Positions 13,000-24,677 of a stretch of 64,000 nt of DNA are shown piece after piece. Origin of the DNA: Flaveria trinervia (Eukaryota > Streptophyta > Magnoliopsida > Asterales > Asteraceae); assembly GCA_025506515.1 (NCBI GenBank), contig CM046453.1, positions 4,682,410 through 4,746,409 on the forward strand, read 5' to 3'. The notes beneath the pieces are model-generated. The model did not search any database and had not been told where the DNA came from. It saw nothing but the letters and a program-made list of their open reading frames with translations. The position numbers were made by a program, and so were the translations under genes. Each line of letters opens with the position of its first letter. The first letter of the stretch is position 1.

Positions 13000-13835
13000 G
13001 AATAAGATTACACATCTTCATAGGAGCTCTTATACTTTGATCACAAATAGCCTATGTGCGCAATCAGCTCATGTCATGAGATGTTTGGTCAAGTCCTATA
13101 ATGAGTGAAACCCTTGTTTTATGTTATTGAGACAATCTTTTGTTCATTTAAATGTTAAAGGGCTTATTTAAGTAGTTATTACATATATGTTGAACATAAA
13201 TACGAGAATGAATAGTGTTACATATACGTAACACTATATCGAATGAAAAATTGTTACGTATACGTAACTTATGTGTGACATATATGTAAAATTGTGTTAC
13301 AGTTTTTATTTGATCACTACTCTATTTATACACACACACATACACACACGTACAAAGGGTGGTGATAAAAAATCTATAGCTTATGTGATCGGTTTAATTG
13401 ATTTTCTCTGATTTTTACAATCAAACCCTATTCTTATAAAACTTTATTCAAAATGCATTTAATTAATTTATTAAAACCTTAGGCCAACACGTGTAAAAAA
13501 GAATATGTAAAAGCAAGCTCGAGTTAAAGGGTGTGACAAGTGTTGAGATGAATGACATTTGACGGTTCGTAAACATAATTTCCTTCTAGGACGTGTCATC
13601 AAATTCGAGGCGACGTGTCCTACTCAGTCATTATCTCATTACGTATGCTCGTAAATGCAATCTCCCTCCGTAACAATATTTGCTCGCAAAGTTTAATGAT
13701 TATGTCTATTCTTGAGAAAACGAAACTATTTCATGAATACTGCAAGCTGTATTCGTTGTCCGCATACCAAATTAAGCTTCCCCAACTCTCTTCTCCACTG
13801 CTTCCTTTCTCAATCGACAATTGTATATTTTTCTC
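13000..13835 (+). promoter_or_regulatory. Upstream region of the MSR-like gene
   Basis: This is non-coding DNA between the mitochondrial remnant and the TATA box of the MSR-like gene. It contains a CA/TA-rich run near 13330 and an ACACGTGT G-box-type core near 13490. The functional reading of these words is inference. Confidence 0.35.
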
Positions 13836-13844
13836 TATATATAG
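13836..13844 (+). promoter_or_regulatory. TATA box of the MSR-like gene
   Basis: TATATATAG follows a CT-rich stretch and lies 161 bp before the chosen ATG. Transcription starting about 30 bp downstream would give a leader of roughly 135 bp. That leader contains an upstream in-frame ATG at 13939. Confidence 0.55.
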
Positions 13845-14004
13845 AACCGAAAGTGAAAAAAGTATATTCACGCACCCTTCATATACACAAATAAGAGATC
13901 GCTATCAACACATATAAGTTCTTTACCTTGAACTTTATATGCATCTTGTGTTCTTTATTTATTTTCCATTGAAAATTTTCAAGTTAAATAATAGTGGTGT
14001 TGTG

Positions 14005-17000
14005 ATGGATGTGAGGCAAATTATGGGTGCGGTTCTTACGTTTTCAATGTTTCTGATGCTTGGTAATATGGTAAAACGTGAACACTTTGATGGAGATGTT
14101 TTGGTAAGTGTATCTAAAAATCTTATATCATATCGTTATCAACAATTCATATTCTTTATTTGAAACATTTTTTTATTGGCATAGGGACATGCATTACTCA
14201 AATCCAATTTGAAAATAATAATAATAAAAAAATTCAACTAAATACATTTGTATTCAATTTCTAAAATTTTGAATCGAATAATAACCGGTTGATTCAATTT
14301 CAGATTTTAACTCCTAAATTTATTTCGAATTTATGATTTTTGATCAAACTGACTGGAGTATTCGAATCCTATTCCTATATACGTTTTTTATATATGCATA
14401 TGAAAAGATAGAATTTCTTTGAATTACTTCGAATCGAATTACTAATTTGCATTCTTTTTCTCATGATCTGGTTTGGTTCGGACTAATCTACGTTCCAAAA
14501 GTTGTTCTAATTCTAATTCTAATTTGGATCTCACTTTAGAAAATTCGATTTCAAGGAAGTGACTCAAATATCCCAAATAAAAAAACCTTTTTCACATACA
14601 ACTAAATTATTGTTTTTACTGATTTTCTACTTCTTTCAAATTTCTACTTCTTTCATATTTTACAAGCAATCAATGACTATAGTTAAACATGGTAAATAAA
14701 ATCTTCCAAACCTTTAAAAATAGAATTTATTCAACTTTTCCATATTTTAAGGGAATTTAAAATATATTTGGTGTTATATTTTGTATAAAAGTCCTCTTTA
14801 TTGTCATATAAAGTCTTATTTGGACAAAAGCCCACTTCCATCCTCATATTTGGAATTGTTTATATTACATTCATTCAATGTAAACATTTATCTAACATAT
14901 ATTACATTCTTAGATGATGACAAAACATAATGGGGTCTATATATAATTTTAAATACCAGTGTGCTTGTGTTGAATACAATATATTAAAGTACACTTTTCA
15001 TAAAATCAAAGACATTGTAATTACAATGACAAAAAGTAGAAAGAACATTTTTTTTGCTCAAGTTGCTACAAATGTAACTTTTATAAAGTTATAATATTAT
15101 TATTTGTAACATTTATCTCTCTTTTGCAGATGAATGTCCCTGTGGCATCGCATGTTGACCAAGACTTCACGATAATGGTAGGACATACTCTTCATCAATA
15201 TCCTGATCAAAACTCGAAAAATTACGGTCAACGGTTAAACCTCTGTTGGAACAATTCTTCTCCAGGTATGTAGTCTTAGTTGTTAAATGAGTCGTGTTTG
15301 TAGACTGACTAGTCAAACACAACAAAAACCTAAAAATATGATATGAACTCGATACGAGTTTTCGTTGTTACACACAAGCTATAATTACACAAAATATTAT
15401 TTTTACTTTTTCAAAACCTTTTGCTTCTTACAATTACAAAAATATAATTACGTTTACACAAAATAGGAAGATAATGTCTCTATAAGTTTCCAAAATTTTG
15501 CATTAAATACCTAATAGCTTTTTAAGTTATGAAAAAAAATACATATTTGTTTTTAAATATATTAAATAAACGGGTCAACCTGTAAAACTAGCCAGTTGGA
15601 CCCCCTCTAACCCATTTAACTAAACGTATTATCCGGTTTGACACAAAGCGCAAACTCATGAATTTTATGTTAGATTTTGCTTATGTTTTATTTGGTTATG
15701 ATCATATCATCTGTTTTTGTTCTAGCTGAAGTGACCACACAGTCCAAAGGTCTCGTTACGTTTTCGCTAACCGATGGTCCCGAATATCACGTTTCGCAGG
15801 TTACACTCACTCGTTACATCGAGTTCTTTCGATTTCTATGTTACTATGCTACTTCTTTTTGTTTAATATCACTAACATAAAATGGTTCACTTAGGTTGCT
15901 AATGCGGTCTCGGTCGCTAAACATCTTGGTGCCACCCTTGTACTCCCGGAGATCATCGGGAGCAAAGGCGAAAAAAGGTTCATTAAACCACTGGTCAATC
16001 GGTTTGGGTCGGGTTTTATTTTTGGGTTGATGTTTCTACTTACTCACTTGGTTCAATATGTTTCAGGGCTTTTGAAGATGTTTATGACGTCGAGAAGTTC
16101 ATAACGAGCATGAGCGGTGTGATTCAAGTAGCGCGTAAACGCCCCGAAGCATCAACACAAAAGTTCGTTAGCGTAAAAGTTCCCTACAACGCGAACCAAA
16201 AATACATCATGAACAACGTTGGACCGATGTTTCGAAAGACACAAAGCGTGCGGGTTATAAGCTATTTGCCATCATCACCCATGAGACAAGGGGATGTTGA
16301 CAAGGTGATGAACCCGTATTCGTGTTGGGCGACGTTTGAGGCTCTTCGTTTGAAACCCGAGTTGCAAGAAGCAGTGGACTCGATTGTCGGGAGGCTACGA
16401 AGTCGCGAGGAAAATGGTCAGTTCGTCGCTATAGACTATAAGAGTGAGATGTTGGGCACAAGTACTTGTCAAGTTAAGGCAAACAATGGGATGAAAAACT
16501 GTTACAACCCTATTGAAATCACACAATTTCTTCAAAGGATTGGTCATCCACGCGATTCGACTATTTACGTGACTCAATCGAAAGCGGATCGTAGCCTTCG
16601 TGCACTGAAAGATTTATACCCGAACATGTTGACAAAGGTAATGACAATCAGTTACTTATAAATGAGTTGATTTAGGTTATTTCTAGACTCAGATATGTCA
16701 AATTATAATATTTAGTCAACAAACTAATCGGTCAAAAGTCAAAGGTTAAACAAGTCAAAAAGTATTAGAAAAATATTTTAATGCATACAACATCTTGAAT
16801 CGTTTTATTTATCTTCTTGAAACAGGAAGATATAATGAAAGAAGCCAAGATGGAGAAATATGTCGATTCTGAAAACTCGGAACTCGAGCAAGAGATCATC
16901 GACTTCCATGTGTGTTCAGTTAGTGACGTGTTCGTACCTGCAAAATCAGGTCTCTTTTACGCGAATGTTGTTGGGAATAGAATCGCTACTAATAGGCCTG

Positions 17001-17104
17001 GCGTTTTTGTGCCAGCTCAGATAACGTCGTACTTAGCGGAAGATCATGTCTCGTCTTTTATAGCAAAGGCGAGCCACCCAGTGTATGCTTGTTTCTGCAA
17101 ATAA
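14005..17104 (+). CDS. MSR: MSR-type O-fucosyltransferase-like protein (GT106), six exons
   Basis: Exons are 14005-14103, 15130-15265, 15726-15799, 15895-15977, 16067-16637 and 16826-17104. All five introns are GT-AG and the joins keep one frame of 413 codons plus TAA. The product resembles Arabidopsis MSR1/MSR2, predicted Golgi glycosyltransferases linked to mannan synthesis (family knowledge). Visible features: an uncleaved N-terminal membrane anchor at about residues 6-22; the block FSLTDGPEYHVSQ (91-103) followed by ATLVLPEI (116-123); FVAID (250-254); TIYVTQS (296-302); and DVFVPAKSGLFYANVVG (355-371) near the C terminus. Length is close to the family's roughly 420. I chose ATG 14005 because MDVRQIMGAVLT aligns with the family start. 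ATG 13939 is in frame and would add 22 hydrophobic residues. The long first intron (1026 bp) contains no recognised gene. No stop or frameshift was seen, so the gene is probably functional. Confidence 0.88.
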
Positions 17105-17181
17105 ACAAGCACCAAGTTGTTAAAATAAAACTAAATAAGACTATAAGTTAGTCAAGTGTGTATGTTGGACATAATATGTTC

Positions 17182-17187
17182 AATAAA
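17182..17187 (+). terminator. Poly(A) signal of the MSR-like gene
   Basis: AATAAA lies 78 bp after the stop codon, followed by T- and GT-rich sequence, a normal plant 3' end arrangement. Confidence 0.6.
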
Positions 17188-17189
17188 AG

Positions 17190-17907
17190 TGTCGTTTTTG
17201 TGTTATATTTGTGTTGTCTAACAAGATGAAAAAGCAAACCGGTAGGGCGACATGTAGTCGAGTCAAACTCGAGCATACGATAACCAGCGCAACAATATAA
17301 ACAACGACATAACGATAGTTAAAAAAACAGTTTATAACCAAATGATAAGTGTTCCTAAGCGAAAAAACCTTCAGGGGTACAAAAGTTGTTTTTTTGACCA
17401 TACATTTGCAGCTTAATTCACTAGTTAATCAATAACTTAATCTCAAAATATCAATTACGAATTAGCACATTTAAAAATATTAATATATCAAAACACATAA
17501 TTCATTCTTGACTAAATTCCCACAAAAATTCGATTATCAAGACACGTCCACCATAACTTCTACAAACTTGAGCGTAAATCGGCATTTCTATAAGTCAACA
17601 CAACCAAATGACCAAATGACTTTGTTTTAAAGTGGTTTATATATAAAGGTTTTAATTTTTAACAATTCAGTATTGTTATAAATTATTAGTAACGGTTTTG
17701 GTTCATGGTTTAACCTAAAAGCCGTCAAAACCGGATACTGTTGAAATATTTTAAGACTGTAATTAGGTTTTTAAATCTTCCTCTTTCATCAAAAGAAATC
17801 TCGAGAGGAAGAGCTTGATGATGAAAGAAATGGTTCAGAACGATACCATATATGGCAGAAGATTGTGGTCATGATGAAGAACCAGGAGCGATGATAGTTA
17901 ATTGAAT
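17190..17907. other. Intergenic stretch downstream of the MSR-like gene
   Basis: I see no gene or clear element, only AT-rich sequence. Confidence 0.4.
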
Positions 17908-18628
17908 GGTTATTGGATTTTAATAATCTCAACTTTTAATTACTGGTCAGGATTTATTTTCCTCCAACGAGCTCTTACAAATTAAGAGTTAACCCCGTTA
18001 GTTGTTTGATGACGTAGACTATTTATATGGCCAAAACACTAAGGCGAAAGTATGTCAATCTGAAACACATCAATCTCAAACACATCAATCTCCACTTTCT
18101 TATCTGAAACACTTGACTCGTTGGTGGTAAATTTCAGATGACAATGAAGACTAGACATCGGGAAACGGTCCCGATGGCAGCTAGGCGGTGACAGAGTTGA
18201 AAATAAGTTCAAAGTTGGCCTGATTTCATAAAAAAATAACGAGATTAAATCTCAGTTAGTAAGGGATCTTTGGAGGAAATAAGTTTTGAGTTGGGAATGT
18301 ATTTAAATATTTTTCGAGTTAGAATTTATCCGACCAACCAATGATCCTTAGTCCAACTGGTTAAGGTGAGATACTCATAACATGTAAATAAATGAGCGGT
18401 CATGGTTTCAATGCTCACTCTGAGCAAAATGTTTAGAGTTGAGCCATGGGGTTTTATCAATAATGAGTTTCCTCCTGTAGGGGTTGGGGGTACGGTCCCA
18501 GCTAGGATACGAATAGATGAGTCCGATTAAAATAACACCTATTCTTCGAAGCAGGGTCGTACATTTGCCGGTAAAAAAAATTAATCCGACCAATTAATAA
18601 AAGTTTAGATTACTAAAATCCAATAACC
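17908..18628. mobile_element. TIR element (about 45-bp ends) interrupted by a SINE
   Basis: The left end GGTTATTGGATTTTAATAAT mirrors the right end ATTACTAAAATCCAATAACC. The match continues inward for about 45 bp (CTTTTAATTACTGGTCAGGATT against AATCCGACCAATTAATAAAAG). The SINE at 18338-18583 sits just inside the right end. A related element without the SINE lies at 45847-46371. The ends and internal layout suggest a small non-autonomous Mutator-like or similar DNA transposon. No transposase is present. Confidence 0.65.
18338..18583 (+). mobile_element. tRNA-derived SINE with target duplication
   Basis: Box A (TAGTCCAACTGGTTAAGG, 18349-18366) and box B (GGTTTCAATGC, 18404-18414) of a polymerase III promoter are visible. 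A unique body follows and ends in a short A-rich tail. The flanking word ATCCGACCAA occurs before (18328-18337) and after (18584-18593), giving a 10-bp target duplication. That places the insertion inside the TIR element. The 3' two-thirds match the second copy at 30653-30797. Confidence 0.8.
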
Positions 18629-18721
18629 CTTAAGTAAAGGCTCTTCGAAAGTTGCATTTTCTTGAGGAGGGAGTTCACTTGCTGATTTTTGTAGCTCTTC
18701 TAGATTTATTATATTTCTTCA

Positions 18722-19245
18722 CTAGCTTTAGTAAACCCGTGTATTACACGGATTGAATAAATAAAATATTAAATACAATAAATTTTTACTCACTTATAAA
18801 ACAATATTCTAAGAAAATATGATTTAGATTACGTATGAATCAAAACTATAAGGAATAAAACAACGATATCAACTTTTTATTTTTTAAAATAAAATTGTCA
18901 TTTTTATAAATATCCTTACTATAACCATCAGTTTTAATTATATTTTATTTATACAAAAATTTACTTTTTAAAATCACTAAATTTAAACTACATTTTTTAA
19001 ATAAATTTGATGTATTAGAAAAAATATATTTAATAGAGTTTGTTTCTTTAGAAATATCATTAATAAAAAGATATCTTTCTTAATTTATTAGAACACATTT
19101 TTAATCTAAAAGACTTAAATAATATTATTTGTAATTAAGGAAATTATTTAATAAGAGAGATAAGCGGGAATTTTTTTGTGAGAATGAATATGGTGTTGAC
19201 ACGTGTCTTTCATAATTACTTTTTTATTAAAGTAATAGGATAGGA
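18722..19245 (-). mobile_element. Helitron-like element D
   Basis: On the minus strand the 3' end reads CCGTGT-AAT-ACACGG (hairpin), an 11-base spacer, then CTAG, followed by T. That is the classic Helitron end (family knowledge). The 5' end is placed at TCCTATCC near 19245 by the TC rule and is less certain. The body is AT-rich and non-coding. Its 3' end is nearly identical to element E (40134). Confidence 0.6.
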
Positions 19246-19529
19246 TACGTGTTTAAGTTGTTAAGATATTTATTAGTATTTTGTTGGCTACCAATTAAGA
19301 GGTTCCAGTGGTTTTGTATCAAAATCTCATTAAGAAAGTTGTGGAATTGTTAGCTTAAGTGAATGCTACTTACATAAAATTTGCTTTTCGTATCAACCTA
19401 AATGCTTCCACCTTGAGTTTATGACTATACTCAAGACTGCTTTTATTTTTCTTTAGTAAATTAGCTATAGAAAGAATATTTGGGATGAACCATGATGTTG
19501 TTTGTTGTATAACATAGTGTTATAAACTA

Positions 19530-20955
19530 AAGAATAAATTACAAAAATGGTCGTTTATGTTTATACTTGATTTCATATTTGGTTCTTAATCTATGAAAAT
19601 TACACCAAACATATTTTATGTTTAATGTTTATAACGATTATAGTCCTTTAAACTAACTTAAGTTAAATTTCTTGTTAAATTAGTCACATGTAAATCACAT
19701 GAGGGTATTTTTGTAAATTTCATCTTCCCTTTTTTCATATTTGTTTCCTTTATTTAACTAGGTTGACTACATAATGTTTTTTTGGTATTGTAAAAGGTTT
19801 TTTAAATCCTCTTTTGTGAATATTTTCTTATATTGAAAAGCTTGTATTTTTTCATTTGATTTTTAGCTCCTTCATATAAAACATGTTTTCTTATAAAGAA
19901 AAGTGTTTATAATTAAAATTAATGGTTTATTTATTTTTTAAAAATAAAGTCATATTTCAAATGTTGTCTGTTTGAGGAGAAAATAATAACTTTCTACAAT
20001 CTTTTCAGACAATTGTCATTAGCGACCGCATATGATTCTAGTCGAGTTTGAGCTCGCCTAGACTCGAGCTCGGTTCGTTGTGAGCTAGGAGAGTTTAAAT
20101 CCGAACTCGACTTGCTTAAAGTTTTATTTCTATTAGCAATAAACCTGCGTTAGTAATTGGGGATTATATTTATTGTTCGTAAAATAATAACTTAAACAGT
20201 CAACTTCATTTTGTTTCATTGTGATATTATATAATCTAAAAAAATGCAATTTTATATTGAAAATCATTTTTCTTATTAATTACATCTTTTAAGTTATTTA
20301 AAAACGTTTTCATAAATATACATAAAAATAAAAATAAAAAATATGTATACTTTTCTTTGTAGAAATAGATTTAGAATATAGATAAAAGAGACAAACTTTT
20401 CAATACAGTATATTCTTGAAATAAGTCTACGTGAATGTTTTAGAAAAAAACTAAAACGAAATTTAAGAAAAAAAGTTTTTATTTAATTACAACATATTCA
20501 TTGAATGGTTTTATATATTTTTATTTTACTAATTAAACTTCGTCTTTAACTCTTCTAAATAATATGATTTAAAACATATATAAATTTACTCAATGAGTAA
20601 CAAAATGAAACTTTTCAACTAAATATTTATTTTGATAAATATTTTTTAAAACATCCGTTAGTAAATAAGTTTTTCTCTATGAAAAAATCATTTAATTAAT
20701 TAATGGTTGACCACACAAATGCTTTTCTATACCTTGACACATGAAATTGGGGTAAATATGAACAAGGGAAAGATGATTTTAAATACTCCCCTCATGTGAT
20801 TTACATGTAATTAGAATTTAACCAACAAAATTAACTCAAGTTAGTATAAAAGTCTATAATAGTTATAAAGAATGAAGAAAAATGATGTTTAGTCTGATTT
20901 TTAAGATTAAGGACCAAATATTGTAAAAAATAAAGGATCTTTTTTGTAGTTTAGT
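19530..20955. mobile_element. Mutator-like element with about 200-bp terminal inverted repeats
   Basis: The left end (about 19530-19730) reappears inverted at about 20745-20955. Examples are TTTGGTTCTTAATCT versus the inverse of AAGATTAAGGACCAAAT, and CACATGTAAATCACATGAGG versus the inverse of CCTCATGTGATTTACATGTA. The core is AT-rich and codes for nothing recognisable. Inside lies a GAGCTCG-type fragment near 20030-20110. Long TIRs without a transposase fit a non-autonomous Mutator-like element. Confidence 0.65.
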
Positions 20956-21420
20956 CTAAACTAAATTAGTAACCACAATAAGCTATACCTATATAGACTT
21001 AGTGTGTTTAGATTTTTTTACTTTTTTCTATTTGAAACTAGGCTCACATTTCCATACTTCAGAAGAGGACCAAGTGTATTGATGTTCATATGAGTTTTGT
21101 GATAGTTGAAGGTGTTCAATTGTAGGTTTACGATGTGAATAAAATATATGTATTATTATATGTAAGTTCTGTTTGTCAGCTATGAACATCTCATAGTGTC
21201 AAAGTTGAATGACAAAGTTAATTACAAATTCCTCATTAATCATTAAAAAAAGACGATGACTAAACCTGGTTTATCTTATAGGCTTCACATAATCAGGTTT
21301 CAAACCGTTATTGTGTATGGAAAAGATAAACTGTTTTCAAACTGTTATTTAATGTCTACGTATCATAAGGACCCTAGTTCATTCTACACAAAAAGCTTCC
21401 TTTTATATACCAATCTCTCA

Positions 21421-21504
21421 TTCTATATATTATTCATGCATATATTCATACATCTATATGTTTTCTATATATTATTCATGCATATATTCATACATCTATA
21501 TGTT
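21421..21504. repeat. Two 42-bp tandem copies
   Basis: The unit starting TTCTATATATTATTCATGCA occurs at 21421 and again at 21463 without visible change. No gene function is apparent. Confidence 0.95.
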
Positions 21505-21904
21505 TATCTTGAGGAGATATGGGCTGACTTGAGCATTGGAGAATGGTTCTCAAGGCTTCTCCTTGGGGTCCCGTTTTGATGTATTTGATCTCCACCGACG
21601 ATTGGAGAAGAGGGAAGTGTAACTTTGCATCCCTATTTTGTTGAAAGGGTCCGAATTATCTTTCGGTGGGTATATTGTAGCAACATATTTTACATGATAT
21701 AGATAAAAAGATTGGGACTAGAAAAAATTCCCTAGACATCAATGATTTTCTTTTGGATTATGGGCGACACCCGGAAAATAAACACATCAATGTTGTCGAC
21801 AACATACGTCGTTAGTTGGGGCTATGATTTTAGTTGAGTAAAATGATAAAAGATGAAGGTGATGGTCAATGGAAGCAACAATACAAAAGTCCTTAGCCTT
21901 TTGT

Positions 21905-22760
21905 CATTTTGTATGTGAGGAAATTATTGTGAATAACCGAATACGGCGGCAAATCATCCATGTGCAAAAGGAATTCTTTGTTTTCATTAATATGTTTTAG
22001 CTTGATTTAAACATGTTAGTGATTGTTTTAAGGTTAGTTAATGTCATAAGGTTAAGATCAAATACTCATAATTAATAAAAAGAGATTTATTAAAAGAAAA
22101 CATAAAATCGTGAGAACAATAGGTGAACAATAGGTGAACAATAGGTGAAGGACTTGTTCATCAGTTATATTTCTTACATCCATCATACAACATATAGAGT
22201 ATGCTTAGATGTTAAGATGGTTCTTTAAACTATAATAAAATAAAAAATTAAAACAACATAAAACTGCAAAATATAAAAGCAATATAAATTTACCTTAAAA
22301 TTAAAAAATTCTTGAATTTACTTGTAAAAGAAATTAATCAAAACTAAAGGATGAAATAAAGGTTTGTGAGTGAGATTTTTTTAGAATGAACATATGAAAG
22401 TGAGGTCTAAATCTTGTTTTTATAATTGTTGTTAGTAGGGGTTTATGAATGGTATTAATAGTGAGTTACAAGTCTTTCAAAAGAAGGTTATGATTGGAAT
22501 ATGAAAAAAAGATAAAATAAATAAATAAATAAATGAATAATTACATATTAAACTCTAAAAGAATTAAAATCCTAATTTTAATTTAATCAACTTAATTTTT
22601 TATAAAATATTTATAGAAGTTATAAATCTCACAAAAACTTTGCAGTTTGATTATTTATTATAATTAAATATTTAAAATCTTATAAATATTAATAACCTTT
22701 TAAAATTTATAAAATTTATTTTATAAATTATAAAATTAAATTAAATTGATTAAGTGACAC
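21905..22760. mobile_element. Truncated copy of the TGTCACACCCC LTR family
   Basis: This part follows the 3' third of the LTR at 1791-4234 (about 3265-4100). Shared stretches include GTGAATAACCGAATACGGCGG against GTGGAATAACCTAATGCGGC, CTTGATTTAA followed by ATGTTAGTGATTGTT, and the AT-rich tail with paired TTTATAAAAT words. Neither terminus is preserved. A CAATAGGTGAA unit is repeated three times near 22118-22146. Confidence 0.6.
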
Positions 22761-24005
22761 ATTTATTGTATGTGAAACATAAAAATAAATAAAATTACTA
22801 AATAATGAATTTGATTTACAAGATTGACTCAAACTATTCGGATTTGGGTTATAGTTAGAAAATGAGTCAAATGTTACATGTTCAATCGACTCAATGATGA
22901 TGTGCGTAAGCTCATTTGAGAGTTAGGGTTTTACTTAACCTTAATAGTCTATTGGATTTATGGGTTTTTGATATTTGCTTGTTGTTTCTCTACTGCTTGG
23001 TGTTTTGTTTTGGTTATATCTAATTTGAACTCTTAATCTTGATGTTTATCTTTTGTTAGGTACCTCTGGATTCTGGTTATTGGATGATGATGATGGGCCA
23101 GGCAACCTTGAACCCTGATCTTTTATTTTTTGTTTGTGATGGTGGTGCATTTTTTGGTGCTTATAAGTCGATGATGATGACGACATGTTATTTGAGACTC
23201 GCGTCCTAGTTTGTTAATTGTTTAAAGTTGTTAGGGTCTTATATGTGTCTATTTCTGGTTTATTGATGATGGTAGCTATGGTACGTCGATGAACGTTGCC
23301 CTAATATGTCACTAACTGGGTTATGATTGCGGAACCGATTAGTTGTAAGGATCGCTGTGATGACTGTGGCAAAGATGGTTACTAGGCCTGGCATAGTCAG
23401 TGAGGGAAAGTGTGGTGTTCAATACTTGCAACATATGTTGCATCCATGGTAACTCAATACTCAAATTTAAGTCAAACTTGTGAATTTTTAAAAACTAATC
23501 ATTTATCTGACTTTAATTTGTTTTGATTTAGGTGTCTTGAGATAAATTATATTCGTTTAACCCTCATAAACCTTCATGTAATTCAGTTTGCCAATCTGAC
23601 GTCCGCCTATGTCCGCTTGATAGTGGTGGAAGATCTCTTAGAAGAGAAGAAATAAGTTAATGAATTTAAAGATATATCATTTAATCTTTTTACAATTATA
23701 CAAGATAACTAGATACAGTATGAAAGTCTTAGTATGCCTAATCATAATAGGCATGTCAAATCTTAGCACGTCATATCAAATTATAATGAGTCATGTGAAA
23801 CTAAATTAACCTTTGCATGTCATAGTTTCTATATAATAGGTTATAACTTTAATAACAGTCTTAATAGATCATGGTCCTTCTTAGTTCTTAACATGGAATA
23901 TATATTGTGTTGTAACAAATCTTATGTGCCAAAAGCCCAATATAAATTAGGTTGCAAGACCTACTAGTATCAAAATGTGTAAGAAAAATGCCGCTTCAAT
24001 TCTCA
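22761..24005. other. Intergenic stretch without a recognised gene
   Basis: Base composition rises at 22950-23420, with several GATGATGATG and TGGTGG words, as if derived from expressed or transposon DNA. I found no open frame with known similarity. Confidence 0.35.
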
Positions 24006-24270
24006 TGACACCCTACGTAAAATCCGACATCGATCGTGGATATGAGAGACTTTAAGTTTATAAATAATGGTTGGCCTCTAATATCACTAACATGTTTTTG
24101 GTGTATGGTTGTGGATGGAAATGACTCAACGGTTAAGCGTGCTTATGTGAAAGCAATCTAGGGATGGATGACCCCGATGGAAGTTTTCATCCGAACAACC
24201 AACAACAAATTTGTGAACTGCTCGTGCACAAAGCGGATAATATTGATGGTGTGAGGGACCGGATGTTATA
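24006..24270 (+). mobile_element. Cassandra-like LTR carrying 5S rRNA-like sequence
   Basis: The segment starts TGACACCC and ends GGATGTTATA. It contains CCGACATCGATCGTGG and TTTAAGTTTATAAATAATGG, the layout of Cassandra TRIM LTRs. At about 24124-24190 it matches the second half of plant 5S rRNA: GGTTAAGCGTGCTTATGTGA, then CTAGGGATGGATGACC and GGAAGT. Cassandra LTRs are known to carry a 5S-type internal promoter (family knowledge). No second LTR, primer-binding site or clean target duplication was found, so this is a solo or broken LTR. Confidence 0.7.
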
Positions 24271-24648
24271 CCTGTAATTAAGGGTTAATGTGTTGTTTTT
24301 ATGGTGGACAAAATATGTAGATTTAGTGGTAGGATTAGAGGGTTGTGTGTTAAGCTTTCTAAGAAAATTTTAGGTTGCCATGAAGTGGATTAGATTGGTT
24401 ATAATATGGTTAGGTGGGTTACTTGATGGTTAGAGAGTTTGTAGTTATATATACACATCGGGTTAGGTATCAATTTGTTTAATAATTCATATGTACTTAT
24501 TATCGTGTTATAATTATCAACAAATTAATGGACCCCCTTCGGTTAATATGCTCTTTATGCTTATATTGGTCAGGTTTAATATCATTGGACATGTTTCAAT
24601 CATTTTTAGACATTCTAATGTTAAAGTTCAACGTGCTTTCATCAGAAA

Positions 24649-24677
24649 ATTGTATTGTATTGTATTGTATTGTATTA
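24649..24677. repeat. (GTATT)n microsatellite
   Basis: About five units of TTGTA/GTATT run in a row. Confidence 0.9.

Noticed and set aside
15677..15880. Open frame starting 15677 as a separate protein
   Set aside because: It is intron sequence read through into exon 3 of the MSR-like gene and then into the next intron.
16395..16577. Minus-strand open frame inside the MSR-like gene
   Set aside because: It lies opposite exon 5, which has strong family similarity on the plus strand.
24124..24190. Genuine 5S rRNA gene
   Set aside because: Only the second half is similar, with many changes, and it lies within an LTR-like unit.
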